From NCBI GenBank assembly GCA_037043455.1, contig JAWPHD010005109.1:1-64000 (forward strand): DNA of 64,000 nt, read 5' to 3'. The stretch is from Cyrtodaria siliqua (taxonomy: Eukaryota > Mollusca > Bivalvia > Adapedonta > Hiatellidae). The notes beneath the pieces are model-generated. The model did not search any database. It had not been told where the DNA came from and saw only the letters and a list, made by a program, of their open reading frames with translations. The translations under genes and the position numbers were made by a program. Shown one piece after another: positions 24,961 through 36,845 of the stretch. Positions within the stretch are counted from its first letter, which is position 1. Every line of letters starts with the position of its first letter.

Positions 24961-25790
24961 CCATATTGAGACGAACACAGCTTCCAGTCACGTCCGTTCA
25001 AGGTGAAGGTCACAGGGGTTGAAGGTCATATGCACTATATTTCGTTTCTCTCCATATCACTTAAACTGCTTGAGGGATTTAGAAATAACTTGGCACAAAT
25101 GTTTAACAAATCGAGAAGACGTGCAGAACGCAACTTCCAGCCACATCCGTGCAAGGTCAAGGTCACAGAAGAGATCGATGGTCATATGCGCTATATTTCG
25201 TGTCCTTCCCATATCTCTCGAACCGCTCGAGGGATTTTGAAATAACTTGGTGCAAGTGTTCACCATATCGAGACGGCGTGCAGAACGCAATTTCCAGCCA
25301 CATCCGTGCGAGGTCAAGGTCACAGAAGAGATCGATGGTCATATGCACTATATTTCGTGTCCTTCCCATATCTCTTGAACCGCTTGAGGGATTTTGAAAT
25401 AACTTGGTGCAAATGTTCACCATATCGAGACGGCGTGCAGAACGCAACTTCCAGCCACATCCGTGCAAGGTCAAGGTCACAGAAGAGATCGATGGTCATA
25501 TGCACTATATTTCGTGTCCTTCCCATATCTCTTGAACCGCTTGAGGGATTTTGAAATAACTTGGTGCAAATGTTCACCATATCGAGACGGCGTGCAGTGC
25601 GCAACTTCCGGCCATGTCCGTTCAAGGGCAAGGTCCCACTTAGAGGTCGAAGGTCATATGCATTGTATTTCGTGTCTTCTCCATATCTCTTGAACCGCTT
25701 GATGGATTTGAAATTACTTGGTACAAATGTTCACCATATCGAGACAACGTGCAGAGCGCAACTTTCCACCAGGTTGGTTCACATGCATTA
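24950..25790. repeat. 157-bp tandem array, about five copies
   Basis: The unit contains CACCATATCGAGACG, GCAACTTCCAGCCACATCCG, AGGTCAAGGTCACAG, GGTCATATGCACTATATTTC and CTCTTGAACCGCTTGAGGG. Central copies are nearly identical with start spacing 157; outer copies are more diverged. Long overlapping open frames on both strands (about 80-105 codons each) arise from the low stop density of the unit and are not considered genes. Confidence 0.92.
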
Positions 25791-26170
25791 CACTGAGAGT
25801 GTGTTGGGAGACATGTTTTACAAAAACAACCCCGTCTAGTTCTACATTAATTTTGATCATGTATGGAGGGATATATGTGGTAATACCAGCTTCATTAAAG
25901 AATGACAGTATTGGTAATTGACTGTTTCACATATAAAAAGCAGCAGCCTGTAACATGAACATAAGCTCTTAAAGGGAGTACATCAGGCTTTGGGGCCTAA
26001 TTTGTTTAAAAACAAACAAGTATGAAATGACCAATTTCAAACGTATATAGTTCGTAGATATAGATCGAACATTAGCAGTTTCCTATAATACAGAGCAATA
26101 ATTAAAAATGATAATTTACAACGATATAGATCGAACATTTGCAGTTTTCTATAATACAGAGCAATAATTA

Positions 26171-27768
26171 ACAAGAGGCCCAAGAGGGCCTGTGGATGCT
26201 CTACTGGCTAATATGGCTCTTATGACATCAATGAAGCAAGTGACTATCGTCTTAAAGATGCAAAATATAGCCATAACTCCGCCATTACTGGTCCGATCTG
26301 GCTGGTTTTCCAAGTTAATAAAAATCAAAAAAAAAAATTCAAAAAAAAAATTCAAAAAAAAAAAAATTTAAAAAAAAAAAAAAAAATCAAAAAAAAACAA
26401 CAACATTAATCAAAAAATCCAAAAAAAAATAAAAAAATTTTGTTTCACCATTTGAACAAAATTGGTAAAGGACCATAGCAACAGCAAAATATTAAACCTC
26501 TGGCTCTCGCAGTTTCCGAGAAGAAGATTTTTTAAGTTTTTTTCCTATACATGTCTAGGTAAAACATGTGACCCTTGAGGCCGGGCCAAATGTGACCCCA
26601 GGGTCACCATTTGAACAAAGTTGGTAAAGGACCATAAGCTTATAATAAATGTAAAATATCAAACCTCTGGCTCTTGTAGTTTCCTATATAAGTCTATGTA
26701 AAACTGTGACCCTCGGGGCGGGGACAAATTTGACCCCAGGGTCACCATTTGGACAATCTTAGTAGAGGACCATAAGCTGATGCTACATGTAATGCATGAG
26801 AGTTCTGTGCCATGTGGTTCCAGAGAAGAAGATTTTTTCAGTTTTTCTCTATACAAGCCTATGTAAAACTGTGACCCCCAGGGTGGGGCCAAATGTGACC
26901 CCTGGGTCACCATTTGAACAAACTTGGTAGAGGACCACAAGCTTATAGCAAATGCAAAATATTAAACCTCTGGCTCTTGCAGTTTCAGAGAAGAAGATTT
27001 TTTAAGTTTTTCCCTATACATGTCTATGTAAAACATATGACCCTTGGGGCGGGGCCAAATGTGACCCGAGGGTCACCATTTGAACAAACTTGGTAAAGGA
27101 CCATAAGCTTATAGTAAATGCAAAATATCAAACCTCTGGCTATTGTAGTTTCCGAGAAGAAGATTTTTTAAAAAAAAATCCTATATAAGTCTATGTAAAA
27201 CTGTGACCCCCGGGCGGGGACAAATTTGACCCCAGGGTCACCATTTGAACAAACTTAGTAGAGGACCATAAGCTGATGCTACATGTAATACAAGAGAGCT
27301 CTGTGCCTTGTGGTTTCAGAGAAGAAGATTTTTTAAAGTTTTTCCTATATGTCTATATGAAAAACATGCAAAACCTCAATATACAAACTTTGGACCCCCG
27401 GGGCACGGCCATTTTTGACCCCGGGGACTTTATTTGAACAATCTTGATAGTCTAGGCCTTGGCGATCATTTTAAAAGAAAAACTGTTGAAATCTGTCCAG
27501 CGGTTCTGGAGAAGAAGATTTTTTAAGGTCTCGACCATATTTAGTAATGGCAGCCATCTTGGATGTAGCGCTGACCTAATTTTAACAAATCTACAAAGCA
27601 TTCATCTAAGGATCATCCATGTGAAGTTTGGTCAAAATTAACCAAGCGGTTTCTGAGGAGAAGTCGTTTGAAGAAAAGTTAACGGACGACTGACAGACAG
27701 ACAGACGACGGACGACGGACAACACACCATCCCATAAGCTCTGCTGGCCCTTGGCCAGTAGAGCTAAA
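26171..27768. repeat. 1.6-kb interspersed element with internal ~200-bp tandem units
   Basis: It starts CAAGAGGCCCAAGAGGGCCT and ends TTGGCCAGTAGAGCT. The interior repeats a block with GACCATAAGCTTATAG, AAACCTCTGGCTCT, GAGAAGAAGATTTTTTAA, GTCTATGTAAAAC and GGGTCACCATTTGAAC about five times. A poly-A-rich tract lies near 26325-26440. Related fragments, mostly inverted, lie at 32480-32930, 34800-35660 and 43520-43860. An unoccupied version of the target lies just upstream (26090-26127). Confidence 0.85.
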
Positions 27769-28260
27769 AATGATAATTTACAACAAGTCTTAAAAGTCCA
27801 TAGAGAAATCCGCAAGTTATAAATAGCTGTCGCGCAGAACAAATTGGCAATATCTACACTCGCTTTGCAATACATTGCGAATTTTTTTACTGCCAAGTTT
27901 AAAATAGCTATCCCTGGCACGTCGCCATAGTCGGGGAAATACCATCTTCGGGTTGTTTATTTTATTCCATGTTCAACATAATGTATTTGAACAATTCTAA
28001 AAATACGAATCCTTATGTACTTCCTTATGCAGAGTATTTGAAACTATCACGGGTGCACACTTTGGATTTTATGCAGAGTAATTTGACCACCCGAAAAAGC
28101 GTATTTACTCGTTTTGGCTAATCGGAGATGACGGACTACACATACAATCTAGCTGCACTCGCTTCTGCAACGTCCACAAATAGAGCAAAGTGTGGGTTTC
28201 TTATGAGCTGTATTGTATATATTTACGGTGCAATTGATACAATTGTTACGTTTCTTTCAG

Positions 28261-28351
28261 AGTCCCGAGTAGAGCGGCCTGACTTCGGTTGTCCTGTCGA
28301 AGGATGCAACAGTTCAGGTCATATAAACAGCAGATATAACCGACACAGGAC
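28261..28351 (+). CDS. Myt1: Myt1-like gene, exon 3 (first part of C2HC finger 1)
   Basis: Bounded by ACGTTTCTTTCAG and GTAAGT; phase 1 in, phase 2 out. It encodes ESRVERPDF, then CPVEGCNSSGHINSRYNRHR. With the next exon this gives C-X4-C-X12-H-X5-C, exactly the spacing of the MYT1-family C2HC finger, a DNA-binding module unique to MYT1/MYT1L/ST18. It corresponds to finger 1, which in vertebrate MYT1L sits alone near the N-terminus and is followed by a KKRK-type basic run. The intron interrupts the finger just before its last Cys, and the same intron position and phase occur in the finger-2 exon pair below. Confidence 0.93.
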
Positions 28352-28907
28352 GTAAGTATGGTTTAAATTTATAGTTGCTACATATAGTGTTAATTGTCCA
28401 CCACCAAAGGCAATTAAATTTAAATTTCCGTCCATTGTTTCGTCAGTCCAATCTACTTTTGTTTCCGAGCAATAACTTAAATATTTATAATCCAATCCTG
28501 ATGAAACTTTAGGACAGTGTTTATGGCCATAATATCTAGGCCAAGTTCGATAACCAGCCAGATAACCTATAATGCCAGAGTTGTGGCCAATCGAGTGTGA
28601 GAAAGTCAATAAAAAAATTTGACTGTGGATAATTAAAGGTATCACTAGTAATTACAAGTTATATTTAGAAAACTATGAATGTGAATGACAATATAATTAG
28701 GGTTTACTCGTTTTAATAGATAGGAGGCCAATTGAAAAAACACAAATTTGGTTTTTGTAACTGCCAATTTTGTACTACCAGCGTCTATCATGATTATTAG
28801 TATCATTTGAGATAATTATTTAAATGATATTTGCACTATACAATTACATATTTTACAGTAAAAATATGAATGACAGTACACGTCATGTATCCTTTTAAAT
28901 TAATAAT

Positions 28908-29029
28908 TCACATATTACTAATTAATCAGTTCCCGATTCACATATTACTAATTAATCGGTTTCCCGATTCACATATTACTAATTAATCGGTTCCCGATTC
29001 ACATATTACTAATTAATCAGTTCCCGATC
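28908..29029. repeat. 31-bp tandem repeat, four copies
   Basis: CACATATTACTAATTAATC plus GGTTCCCGATT repeats four times, head to tail with no spacers. Confidence 0.95.
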
Positions 29030-29039
29030 GCATTAGTGC

Positions 29040-29620
29040 AGAATGCTCTACTAACAAACACATTAAAAAAAATATATCTATAAAAAATTGCGAAGATATA
29101 CATGTATGACGAATGAAATGGAGCCATTTGGTTCCAACTTCTTTAAATTGGCTCCAACTTTTTTCATTTGGCGCAAGTGCTGGTCAGCCAGAGGAGACCC
29201 TGGTTTCTGCGCAATAAGATTTATAATCTAATCTTAATGTAACTTGTGTGTACTCTTCCTCCTAAACTTCTCATCAGATTTTCGGTGATGCTTTCTTGGA
29301 GTCATTAATATGAAGTCTAGTTGCCTATATCATCATGCTGTTCTGGTTCATTGATTGTTGGCAGGAAATGAACTTAGAGTGGGGGCATTGGTGGTCACAG
29401 ACACATTTCTAGTTTTAAAGAGATTTTGAATAGTTGAGAGTGCTGTCCTTCTGACTGCTCTTGTTTCTAATTCGGATTGTTAAATGAAGATAAAATTCCG
29501 ATAAAATTTTCAAATGGCAAATGCTACTATAAATAATCCAATATTAAAAGCATAGATATTTTGAGTCTTCAAACTGTGATCTTATTTAGTTTCTGTTGAT
29601 GTAGACTGGATGAATTATTT
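29040..29620. other. Intron of the Myt1-like gene
   Basis: Contains the inverse repeat fragment at 29115-29205 and otherwise unremarkable intronic DNA. Confidence 0.6.
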
Positions 29621-29629
29621 TTTTTGCAG

Positions 29630-30624
29630 AATGAACAACTGTCCAATAGCAAGAAAGCGGAAACTGGGGGGAGATTCTCAAGATAGTACAACTCTAGCTA
29701 AACTTCCAAAACTCGAGTTGGATATTGATGTCAATGAGACTGACATTTCAGAACAATCTATGACCCAGACTAATCCTCATGCTGAGAATAACATTATGAC
29801 TGAAGACAAGGATGAAAAAGATCTGGATACTGTTTTGTTAAAGGAGAAGTCAGATATACCATGCACAATTATAAATGTGAAAGAAGAGCCAGTATCGGCT
29901 GGTGACTGTTTTCAGCAAGCAGAATATGTTCAGATTAGTTTGTCAGGTACAACAGAGTCTGTGGAAGCAGTCACTCCAACATCAGGTCCAATACGGAACT
30001 TTACAACTGTGGGTGTAGTAGTGAAAAAAGAAGCAATGTATGAAGAAATGACACCTGTTTCTACTTCTTGTGAAAACATAACCCTACCTGGTGATGCTTT
30101 AAAATCTGATGACTTGGGCTCAGAAGTAAGTGATGAGGATATTTTGACCAAAATTGAAAGGGAGTGTGCTAGGGTTCAGGGGGATGGAATGGATATTGTG
30201 AACATTTCAAATGTAGACGTGTCACTCACACCTGATGACATCCAGAGACAAATACAAGGTATTATCCAGTCGCAGAAAGAAACCTCCTCAAGACTTAGAG
30301 ACGAAATTCTTAAAAAAGCAGAACTAGTGCGCTCTCAGAAACCTTTAAACACCTTACCAGCCAGTTCCAGTGAAACTGTTTCTTCAAAGATTTTCAAAAC
30401 AAAAATGTCGAGATCTTTGAGTAATTCTTCCCTTGAAAATAATAACGTTGTTAAGCAGGAGTTACAGGATGAAGACAGTAATGATGAGGATAGTGAGGCA
30501 GGGGATGGCGAATACATGGTGCTGGCGGAGTGGACTGACGGCAAGGTAGAGGAGGCTGGCACCTCCGCGGCTGACAAGGAGAACGAGAAAGAGGTAGATG
30601 AGAAAGACCAATGTATCATTAAAT
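29630..30624 (+). CDS. Myt1: Myt1-like gene, exon 4 (end of finger 1, acidic linker)
   Basis: Bounded by TTTTTTTGCAG and GTAAGT; 995 bases, phase 2 in, phase 1 out. It completes finger 1 (TMNNCPIARKRKLGG); ARKRK matches the basic patch after finger 1 in the family. About 330 codons of acidic, Ser/Thr-rich sequence follow, corresponding to the acidic/Ser-rich region between fingers 1 and 2. Three lysines lie in SUMO-consensus contexts: VKEE (near 29877), VKKE (near 30020) and VKQE (near 30452). The C-terminal part is strongly acidic (DEDSNDEDSEAGDGEY). The ATG at 29634 inside finger 1 is not a credible start. Open reading continues into the intron after 30624, but the donor is a perfect GTAAGT. 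Confidence 0.92.
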
Positions 30625-31479
30625 GTAAGTACAAAAAAAGAAACTTTTGCAAACAGTATATACTTTTTTCCAGGACCTGTGATTTTTATTTGCTATATTA
30701 CAAGGTTCCAAAAATAGTACACGCCCTTATCAATTCAAGTACCACAAGCAGAATGCAAATCAAATGAGAATATAGCATATGCTTCAAGTTTGCTATTTAA
30801 ATGTTCAGGCTCTTGCATTTATACTTTAGACCTTTCATTTTAGCAGTTACACCTACAGGCATGCAAATGTTAAACGTAATGAGAATACATGTAAAGCATT
30901 TCTATTTGGGAGATCCAAAGCAAGGCATTTTAAAGTGCATATGGAATATACATAAAAACAATTTTTCTTATGAATGCAATTAAATTACTGGAAAAAAAAT
31001 GTGTTCCATAAAATTATAGCGAATTGAATGAATATTAGAAATTATCGAAGAATTGCATTTTAAGCTCAACCCCCGTCATTAGCTCCTGGCTGAATTTATG
31101 TCCAAGTTATCTGAGACTTTGTTCTCATGTTTGTATTGGGATGGGTTAGACACATTTTAAGTTTGGAGCCAGTAGGTGAAAAGTTATAGTAAACTTAACC
31201 GTTAGTCAGAGGTCAAGTGTTGAATGAACTTAAAACTGTCCTTAAAAAAGGATAACAATATATCAGAGTTACTGTTCCTCTACAACAGGACCAATCTTTA
31301 TGAAACTATACATACATGCTTCAACTGTAATACATGTATACATGTTTGTATTCGGGTTGGTCATGCATGTTTTGAATCAGTAGGTCAAAGGTCAGTGTCG
31401 TGACATTTAACTTGCTAAACTAAAACTTTAATTGATGTCCAAGTTGTTTTCCGAAATTCTTTTATTAGCTCACCTGAGC
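30625..31479. other. Start of the large Myt1-like intron
   Basis: No exon supported. Degenerate repeat text (GACCAATCTTTATGAAACT, GGTCAAAGGTCAG) at about 31200-31400 resembles the other interspersed families. Confidence 0.5.
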
Positions 31480-32216
31480 CAGGGGTTTTTTTCTGGAAAA
31501 GGGGAAGGGGCCTGGGGCCTTTGAGATGGGGAAAATTTCCGCGGGCCGCCGGCGTTTTAGTGAAAAAGGGGAAACAAATTGTAAACAAGTTTAAAGTGCA
31601 TGATTAACTTTTAATATGGCAAATTCAATTCAATTGAATTTGCTATCATACATCTTATGATTATAAGGCCATCACTCTATGTTTAACGTTTTTGAATTCC
31701 TCCACCAGATTGTCATAATCTTGATCACTTAAACTACCACTGAAGTCACTGATACGCATTAATGCGTCTAAGGTGTCCTGGGACATGCTTCTTAATTCAG
31801 TGGCGATGTCGTTCATCAATTTTGCGCGTATTTTTTGCGTCCGTTTTTCTGATTTTCTTGTTGAATTGCTTCCAGTTATGAGACATTTTTCCGTGACACG
31901 CTGGTAAACAAAAGAACGGAATACGGGATGTCGTAAAAGAAATCTCGTAAAGGGAGATCACTGATTTGCGCAGTGCTCTACCTTGATGAGGTTTATTTTA
32001 CGACATACCGTATTCCGTTCTTTTGTTTACCAGCGTGACTTACTTCCCCTGACAATAGATGACAGCTTTTCGGCAATAATAAAAAACGATGGCCGATTTT
32101 CGCATTTCGGCAATTCTTCGGAGGGGAATTTATATTTTTAGGGGAAAAACTATACTTATTTTCCAAGGGGAAGGGGCCGTTAAGCGGCCTCTTCTATAGA
32201 AGGAAAAAAAAACCTG
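31480..32216. mobile_element. DNA transposon/MITE with CAGG ends, 5-bp TSD and captured coding fragment
   Basis: The left end is CAGGGGTTTTTTTCTGG and the reverse complement of the right end is CAGGTTTTTTTTTCCTTC. TGAGC flanks both sides (31475-31479 and 32217-32221). AAGGGGAAGGGGCC occurs just inside both ends. The interior holds a 98-codon minus-strand open frame and a palindrome (31897-31939 / 31996-32037). Confidence 0.8.
31661..31957 (-). pseudogene. Unrecognised coding fragment inside a MITE
   Basis: The minus strand is open for 98 codons between stops at 31958-31960 and 31661-31663, without an ATG near its start. Residues include FLLRHPVFRSFVYQRVTEKC, then a basic stretch STRKSEKRTQKIRAKLMND and an acidic C-terminus SLSDQDYDNLVEEFKNVK. 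Its composition (charged, amphipathic, no low complexity) looks protein-coding, unlike the surrounding DNA. No family is recognised. It may be the last exon of the autonomous parent's protein or a captured host exon. Confidence 0.45.
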
Positions 32217-32479
32217 TGAGCATAAGGCTGAAAGTGAGCTATTGTGACCGCCCTTTGTCTCGTCAGTCCTTCGTAAACCTTTTCTTAAACAATTTCTCAT
32301 CTGAGCTGCTTCGTAAATGTTGACTAAGTTTTACATATTAGATGCTTAGGTCAATGGCTTTCAAAGTTGTATAAAATAGGTCAACAAAAAATTCAAGATG
32401 GATGCCATTACTTAAAACCTCTTCAAGAACCACTAAACAGATTTCCTCAAATTTTCTTAAAAATGATCTTCAGATCCTA

Positions 32480-32930
32480 GACTATCAAGGTTATACAAAC
32501 AAAGTCCCTGGTGTAAACAATTACAATGCCACTTGGTCCGGAGTTTGTATAAAGTGATTTCAGACTTTTTTATAGACTTCTATAGGGAAAAACTAGTCAA
32601 GACATACAGTTGTTTTATGTTGCATGTAGCATAAGCTTATGGTCCTCTACCGAGTTGTTTAAATAGTGACCCTGGGGTCAAAATCTGGCTTCCGCTCTGG
32701 GAAGCGCAAGTTTACAGAGGTATATAGGTAACCACGTCTAGGGTGTCACGTTTTACATAAATGTAGGGTTAAGCTTTTAAAATATTTTTTCATGAAACTA
32801 CAATAGCTAGCTCTCTCTACATATACTGCATCTAGCATTAGCTAATGGACCCTTAACAAGTTTGTTGAATAGTGACCCTAATGTTAAATTTGCACAAATT
32901 TGACCCTTTCCCCTAGGGTCTCAGTTTATC
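32480..32930. repeat. Fragment of the 26171-27768 repeat family, inverted
   Basis: TAAGCTTATGGTCCTCTACC, GTGACCCTGGGGTCAAA and AGACTTCTATAGGGAAAA match the reverse complement of the family unit. Confidence 0.7.
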
Positions 32931-33019
32931 AGACTTGTATAGGAAACACTGTTAGAAAAAACATACTTGCGAAAGTGATTTGCCCAAAAGAATATATAGA
33001 CACCAAATCTATTCTTTCC

Positions 33020-33140
33020 AACTGACAATTAAAAAAAAAGATGCGGGAAGGGGTGACCACCCCCACTTTCCGCTCCCACACCACTTCCACTGCAAAAATG
33101 CCACCACTCCTTAAACAAATCCTGGGAAAAGCTCTGTTAG
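33020..33140. repeat. Inverse copy of the 9236-9370 repeat
   Basis: GCGGGAAGGGG, CCACCACTCCTTAAA and ATCCTGGGAAAAGCTCTG mirror the 9236 copy. Confidence 0.55.
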
Positions 33141-34028
33141 TTACCCGAGCTTCCAATTCCTAAATGTTTCGAAATGTTCTAACATGAATTCTAATATAGA
33201 ACAATACATTGTAAATCAAAAAGTTCTATCTGTAACCGCAGTTTGTTTTAGGTAGTAAACAGGGTTACAGTTAAGTATCTCCGAATGATCTGATTTCAGG
33301 TCAACGCTAACTTGAAATTTCACGTAATGAGTTAGTGCCATAAAGAAAATATTTGGCTCCAATGTTTTCAATTTGGCTCTAATTTTTTTTCATTTGGCGA
33401 AAGTAGTTGCGCAAAGAAAAAAAATAGCCAGTGCAAGCCCTGCATGGTCGTCAGGTGAGAGATTCGGGGCCATTTGGCCCTTTTGGAAATGGCACTCTTG
33501 TTCAAACCAAATGTATTTCTAAACCTCTCTAAAACTGCACTGTTTATGAATACGTCAGTAAAAGGACATTCAACAAAATAGTTTTAGGTTCTATAAAACT
33601 TTTAAAATATAAAAGGTCGATGTTGTATATTTTGAATGGATAATAATAGTCGTCTATTAACATGATTAACCCGGTAACTTATAATTAGCAAAATAGTGCT
33701 GTCTAAGGCACCGGGGTAAATATATTTATTTTGAATTGGGGGTAGCCTTATAACAATAAAGCTTTACTCAACTGCATAGTTCTAAGAGAACAAACTGAAT
33801 AATAAGAAAATGTATATATGTTAATATTCAACATATAAACTATAGTTTTACAGGTCTATTTTTTGAAAAGATTTTCAAATGTTCGGTTGTTTCCGTTATT
33901 TCTGGGGCATGGCATTTCCATAAAGGCCGATCGGCTGTCGTTTGAGAAACTGATGGTAAGTGGATTCATATTGTACTGTACGCTTTAAGGCTATTTATTG
34001 AATCGGTTTTTTAGCTCATCTTGGCCGA

Positions 34029-34314
34029 CAGGGTTTTTCCTAGGTATTTTGGGAAAAGGGCTCCTAGGTCGAATTGGTGATTGTTTATTGACAAATTGCC
34101 AAAATTAGGAAATTAGTACGTTATGACCAAGTATCATTTAAACAGTGATTTGAACCTGTTAGAGTGGTAACAACAATCAGTTAATGAAATGAGTGTGTGA
34201 AGTGACACAAACACTATTTGGTGGATTGGGAGTTTTTTCTCTTTAAATTGGGAATTATTTTGCCATTGGGAAGGGCAGTTATTTGGCCCCGTGGCACTCC
34301 TAGGAAAAGCCCTG
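34029..34314. mobile_element. MITE with CAGGGYTTTTCCTAGG ends
   Basis: The left end CAGGGTTTTTCCTAGG pairs with the reverse complement of the right end, CAGGGCTTTTCCTAGG. The flanks GCCGA (34024-34028) and GCTGA (34315-34319) match at four of five bases. Non-coding interior. Confidence 0.7.
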
Positions 34315-34524
34315 GCTGAAGTATGCTCAAGGTTAGTTATTGGGACTACTCTTTGTCCATCCATCTGTTACAATAAAATGTACCCGAAGTACAAAACCGA
34401 GAATTGCTCAAAGCTCCATATGATAAGAGTTGTACAATAATTAAAGGAGAAGGTAGATGAGGCCCATTTCAGTGCATTTGGGTCTTTGTATGAATTTGAG
34501 ACCCATTATGATGGGTGTCTGAAC

Positions 34525-34775
34525 TCGTCTCCATGGCCGAGGGGTTGACGTTGCATTGTAAACCTTCATGCCCTTACTGCTGCATGTTTGAATCCCACTG
34601 GGAGCTCGACTTGTGAGGAAGTGTCGATTCTTACGGATGACGGGAGGTGGACAGTACTGGTTCTACCCAGGAAAAGTGGGTGGTCTGCCTTTACCACAAA
34701 CTAATCGACCATCATATATAACCTTACATGTGTTGAAAATTACAGAAAACAACATACGATCAAACAAACAATGCG
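34525..34775 (+). mobile_element. tRNA-derived SINE
   Basis: It has a tRNA-like head with an A-box-like TGGCCGAGGGGTT (about 34534) and a B-box-like GTTTGAATCCC (about 34587). A body follows with CAGTACTGGTTCTACCC, GTGGGTGGTCTGCC and TACCACAAA. A partial copy of the body lies at 42215-42360. Confidence 0.7.
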
Positions 34776-34799
34776 ACATCCAAGATGGCCGCTGTTACT

Positions 34800-35660
34800 A
34801 TAAAAGGTTGAAATGGTGACCTGGGGCCAAATTTGGTCTTACTCCGTGGTACACAGTTTTAAAGATATAGGGTAATCTTTAAAAAAGAAACTACAAGAGC
34901 TTTTGTCTAATATTTAGTATGTAGCATAAGCTGATGGTCCTCTACCAAATTTGTAAAGTGGCGACCCAGGGGTCAAATTTGGTCCCACCCCAGGGATCAC
35001 ATGTTTTACATAGACTAATTTAGGGGAAAACTTAAAAACGTCTTCTCTGAAATCCCGAGGTATATAGATCTTATTATATATATTATATATATGCAGCATA
35101 AGCACATGGTTCTCTAACAAGTTTGTTCAAATGGTGACTCTGGGGTCAGATCTGGCCTCTCCTTGTGGGTCACAGTTTTACATAGTTATATAGAAACAAT
35201 ATTTTAAAGAATCTGACTGTTCCAAGGTTGTACCGTAGCCCTGTTGTCAGCTTGTTTGTGTTTGTTATGTCACATGCCTGGCTTATTAACGTTGTATGTG
35301 TTCTTTGTTTTAATGTGTGTTTTTGGTTGACTGTGTTCTATGCAAGCTACATTTCCTGTTCGACTTTTAAACCTAAGTTTCTTCTCTGAAACTACAAAAG
35401 CTAGAAATCTAACATTCTGTATTAACTATTTAACTAAGCTTATTGAGACACTATGGTCAAATTTGGACTCCCTGCAGACATCCTGTTTTACATAGACTAA
35501 TGTGAAGAGGGGGAAAATGAAAAATCTTTATAGAAACCACAAGGCATAGAACTCAAATATCTTGCATGTAGTTTACTAGTAAGCTTTTGGTGGTGACAGT
35601 TCTACATATTTCTAAATGTGCACTCTTTTTAAAAAAATCTTCTAGAACTACAGGAGCTGG
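34800..35660. repeat. Degenerate tandem units of the 26171-27768 family, inverted
   Basis: Repeated blocks GTAGCATAAGCTGATGGTCC, TCTACCAAATTTGTAAA, GGGGTCAAATTTGG and CTTCTCTGAAACTACAA. Confidence 0.7.
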
Positions 35661-35694
35661 AGGTCTAATATTTAACATGTAGCATACCTAGGAT

Positions 35695-36845
35695 CGCATT
35701 AACCATTCGCCAAACGAGAACTGGCGAATGAAAATAGTAAGAAATACATAGCAAATTTGCCAGGCATCGGCGGTCTGGCGAATCCAAATTTCTGCCCGAT
35801 TTTGTCTACGAATCTCGGACAATCCTGATTTCTAATACACAAAGACTGACTGTTTATACGCCAAAAATCCCGCTGGGTGTTGTTATATATAGCTTATTAG
35901 CGACAATCAGTTTTGACTGAAAACTAATTATCGCAGTGTTTATTGAAAACCGCTGTCAAATTGTCGTGTGTGTGATAGAGACGCCGCCCACTGTTTCGCC
36001 TCTCGCTGTCAATCAACTAGTTTGTGTCCCTGCGCTCTATATTATCCATATATTTAATTGCGTTATCGAGCTGGGTAAAACATCAAATAACGTGGTGCCC
36101 TCTTGCAGCCAAAATGGCTAATCAAAACAGAAAGTGTGACAATGTTTGTAAGAATTAATAAGCCAGCGATGCTCTGTTCAAAGGCTGATGGTCTTTTTGA
36201 ACTTTACGATCACTGGTAGTATTGAGTGCCCACTAATTAGTTGTACACTAAGTAGCGTAAACTGGAACAGTGGCAAGTGTGAACGTGTTTGATCAGCTGT
36301 CTGTAAATTGTGTCAAAATATTTGTACAGTTTTAGAATGAAGTGGCTTTTATTACTTATTCTATGCATGATAGTTGTGGTGTATGTAGCATTTCTGATTT
36401 TTTTCTCACAATGCAACACAATCCTTCTAACTTCTTTGGAACCCCTGTTTAAAGGAAACAGCCAGAGACTGAGTCACAGACTCCAACATGCATTCATTCT
36501 GTCCTTTTTAAAATTTCAATCTTGACAATTTTTCATTAAATTACATTAAATTAAATACAATTTTTAAAAAGTTTTGAATATTGTGCAACTCAAACATTTA
36601 ATTATAAGCACTAAAGCAGAATGCAGCATGCATATGATATGGAAATATTGATACTATATAGGTTAATAAAGCATACTCTTTTAACTTACTATTGATGTGT
36701 TGCAAACGTGAGGTTTTAGTGCCTTCAGTTAAAGTTCCAAAACATCTCGGCAAAAGTCTGGCTAAAGACATTCTAATCTGGCTAAAGAAATTTTTAGGGC
36801 TTTAGCCAGATTTGGCTAAAGGGTTTAAAATCCTAACGCTAGCCT
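35695..36845. other. Non-coding; possible element with diverged ends
   Basis: The region begins CTAGGATCGCATTAACCATTCGCC and ends GGCTAAAGGGTTTAAAATCC TAACGCTAG. The ends are only loosely complementary. The short hydrophobic frame at 36310-36525 is not supported as a gene. Confidence 0.3.

Noticed and set aside
25003..25839. Series of 70-105-codon overlapping frames on both strands
   Set aside because: All are by-products of the 157-bp tandem unit.
28908..29029. Four 31-bp repeats resembling a CRISPR array
   Set aside because: The units are contiguous without unique spacers and the context is eukaryotic, so this is a minisatellite.
29930..30652. Two minus-strand frames over the Myt1 linker exon
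   Set aside because: They are antisense shadows of an exon supported by splice sites, phase and finger continuity.
36310..36525. Short hydrophobic frame with a signal-peptide-like start
   Set aside because: Bounded by neither promoter nor splice signals that fit, no family similarity, and it lies in AT-rich intronic DNA.
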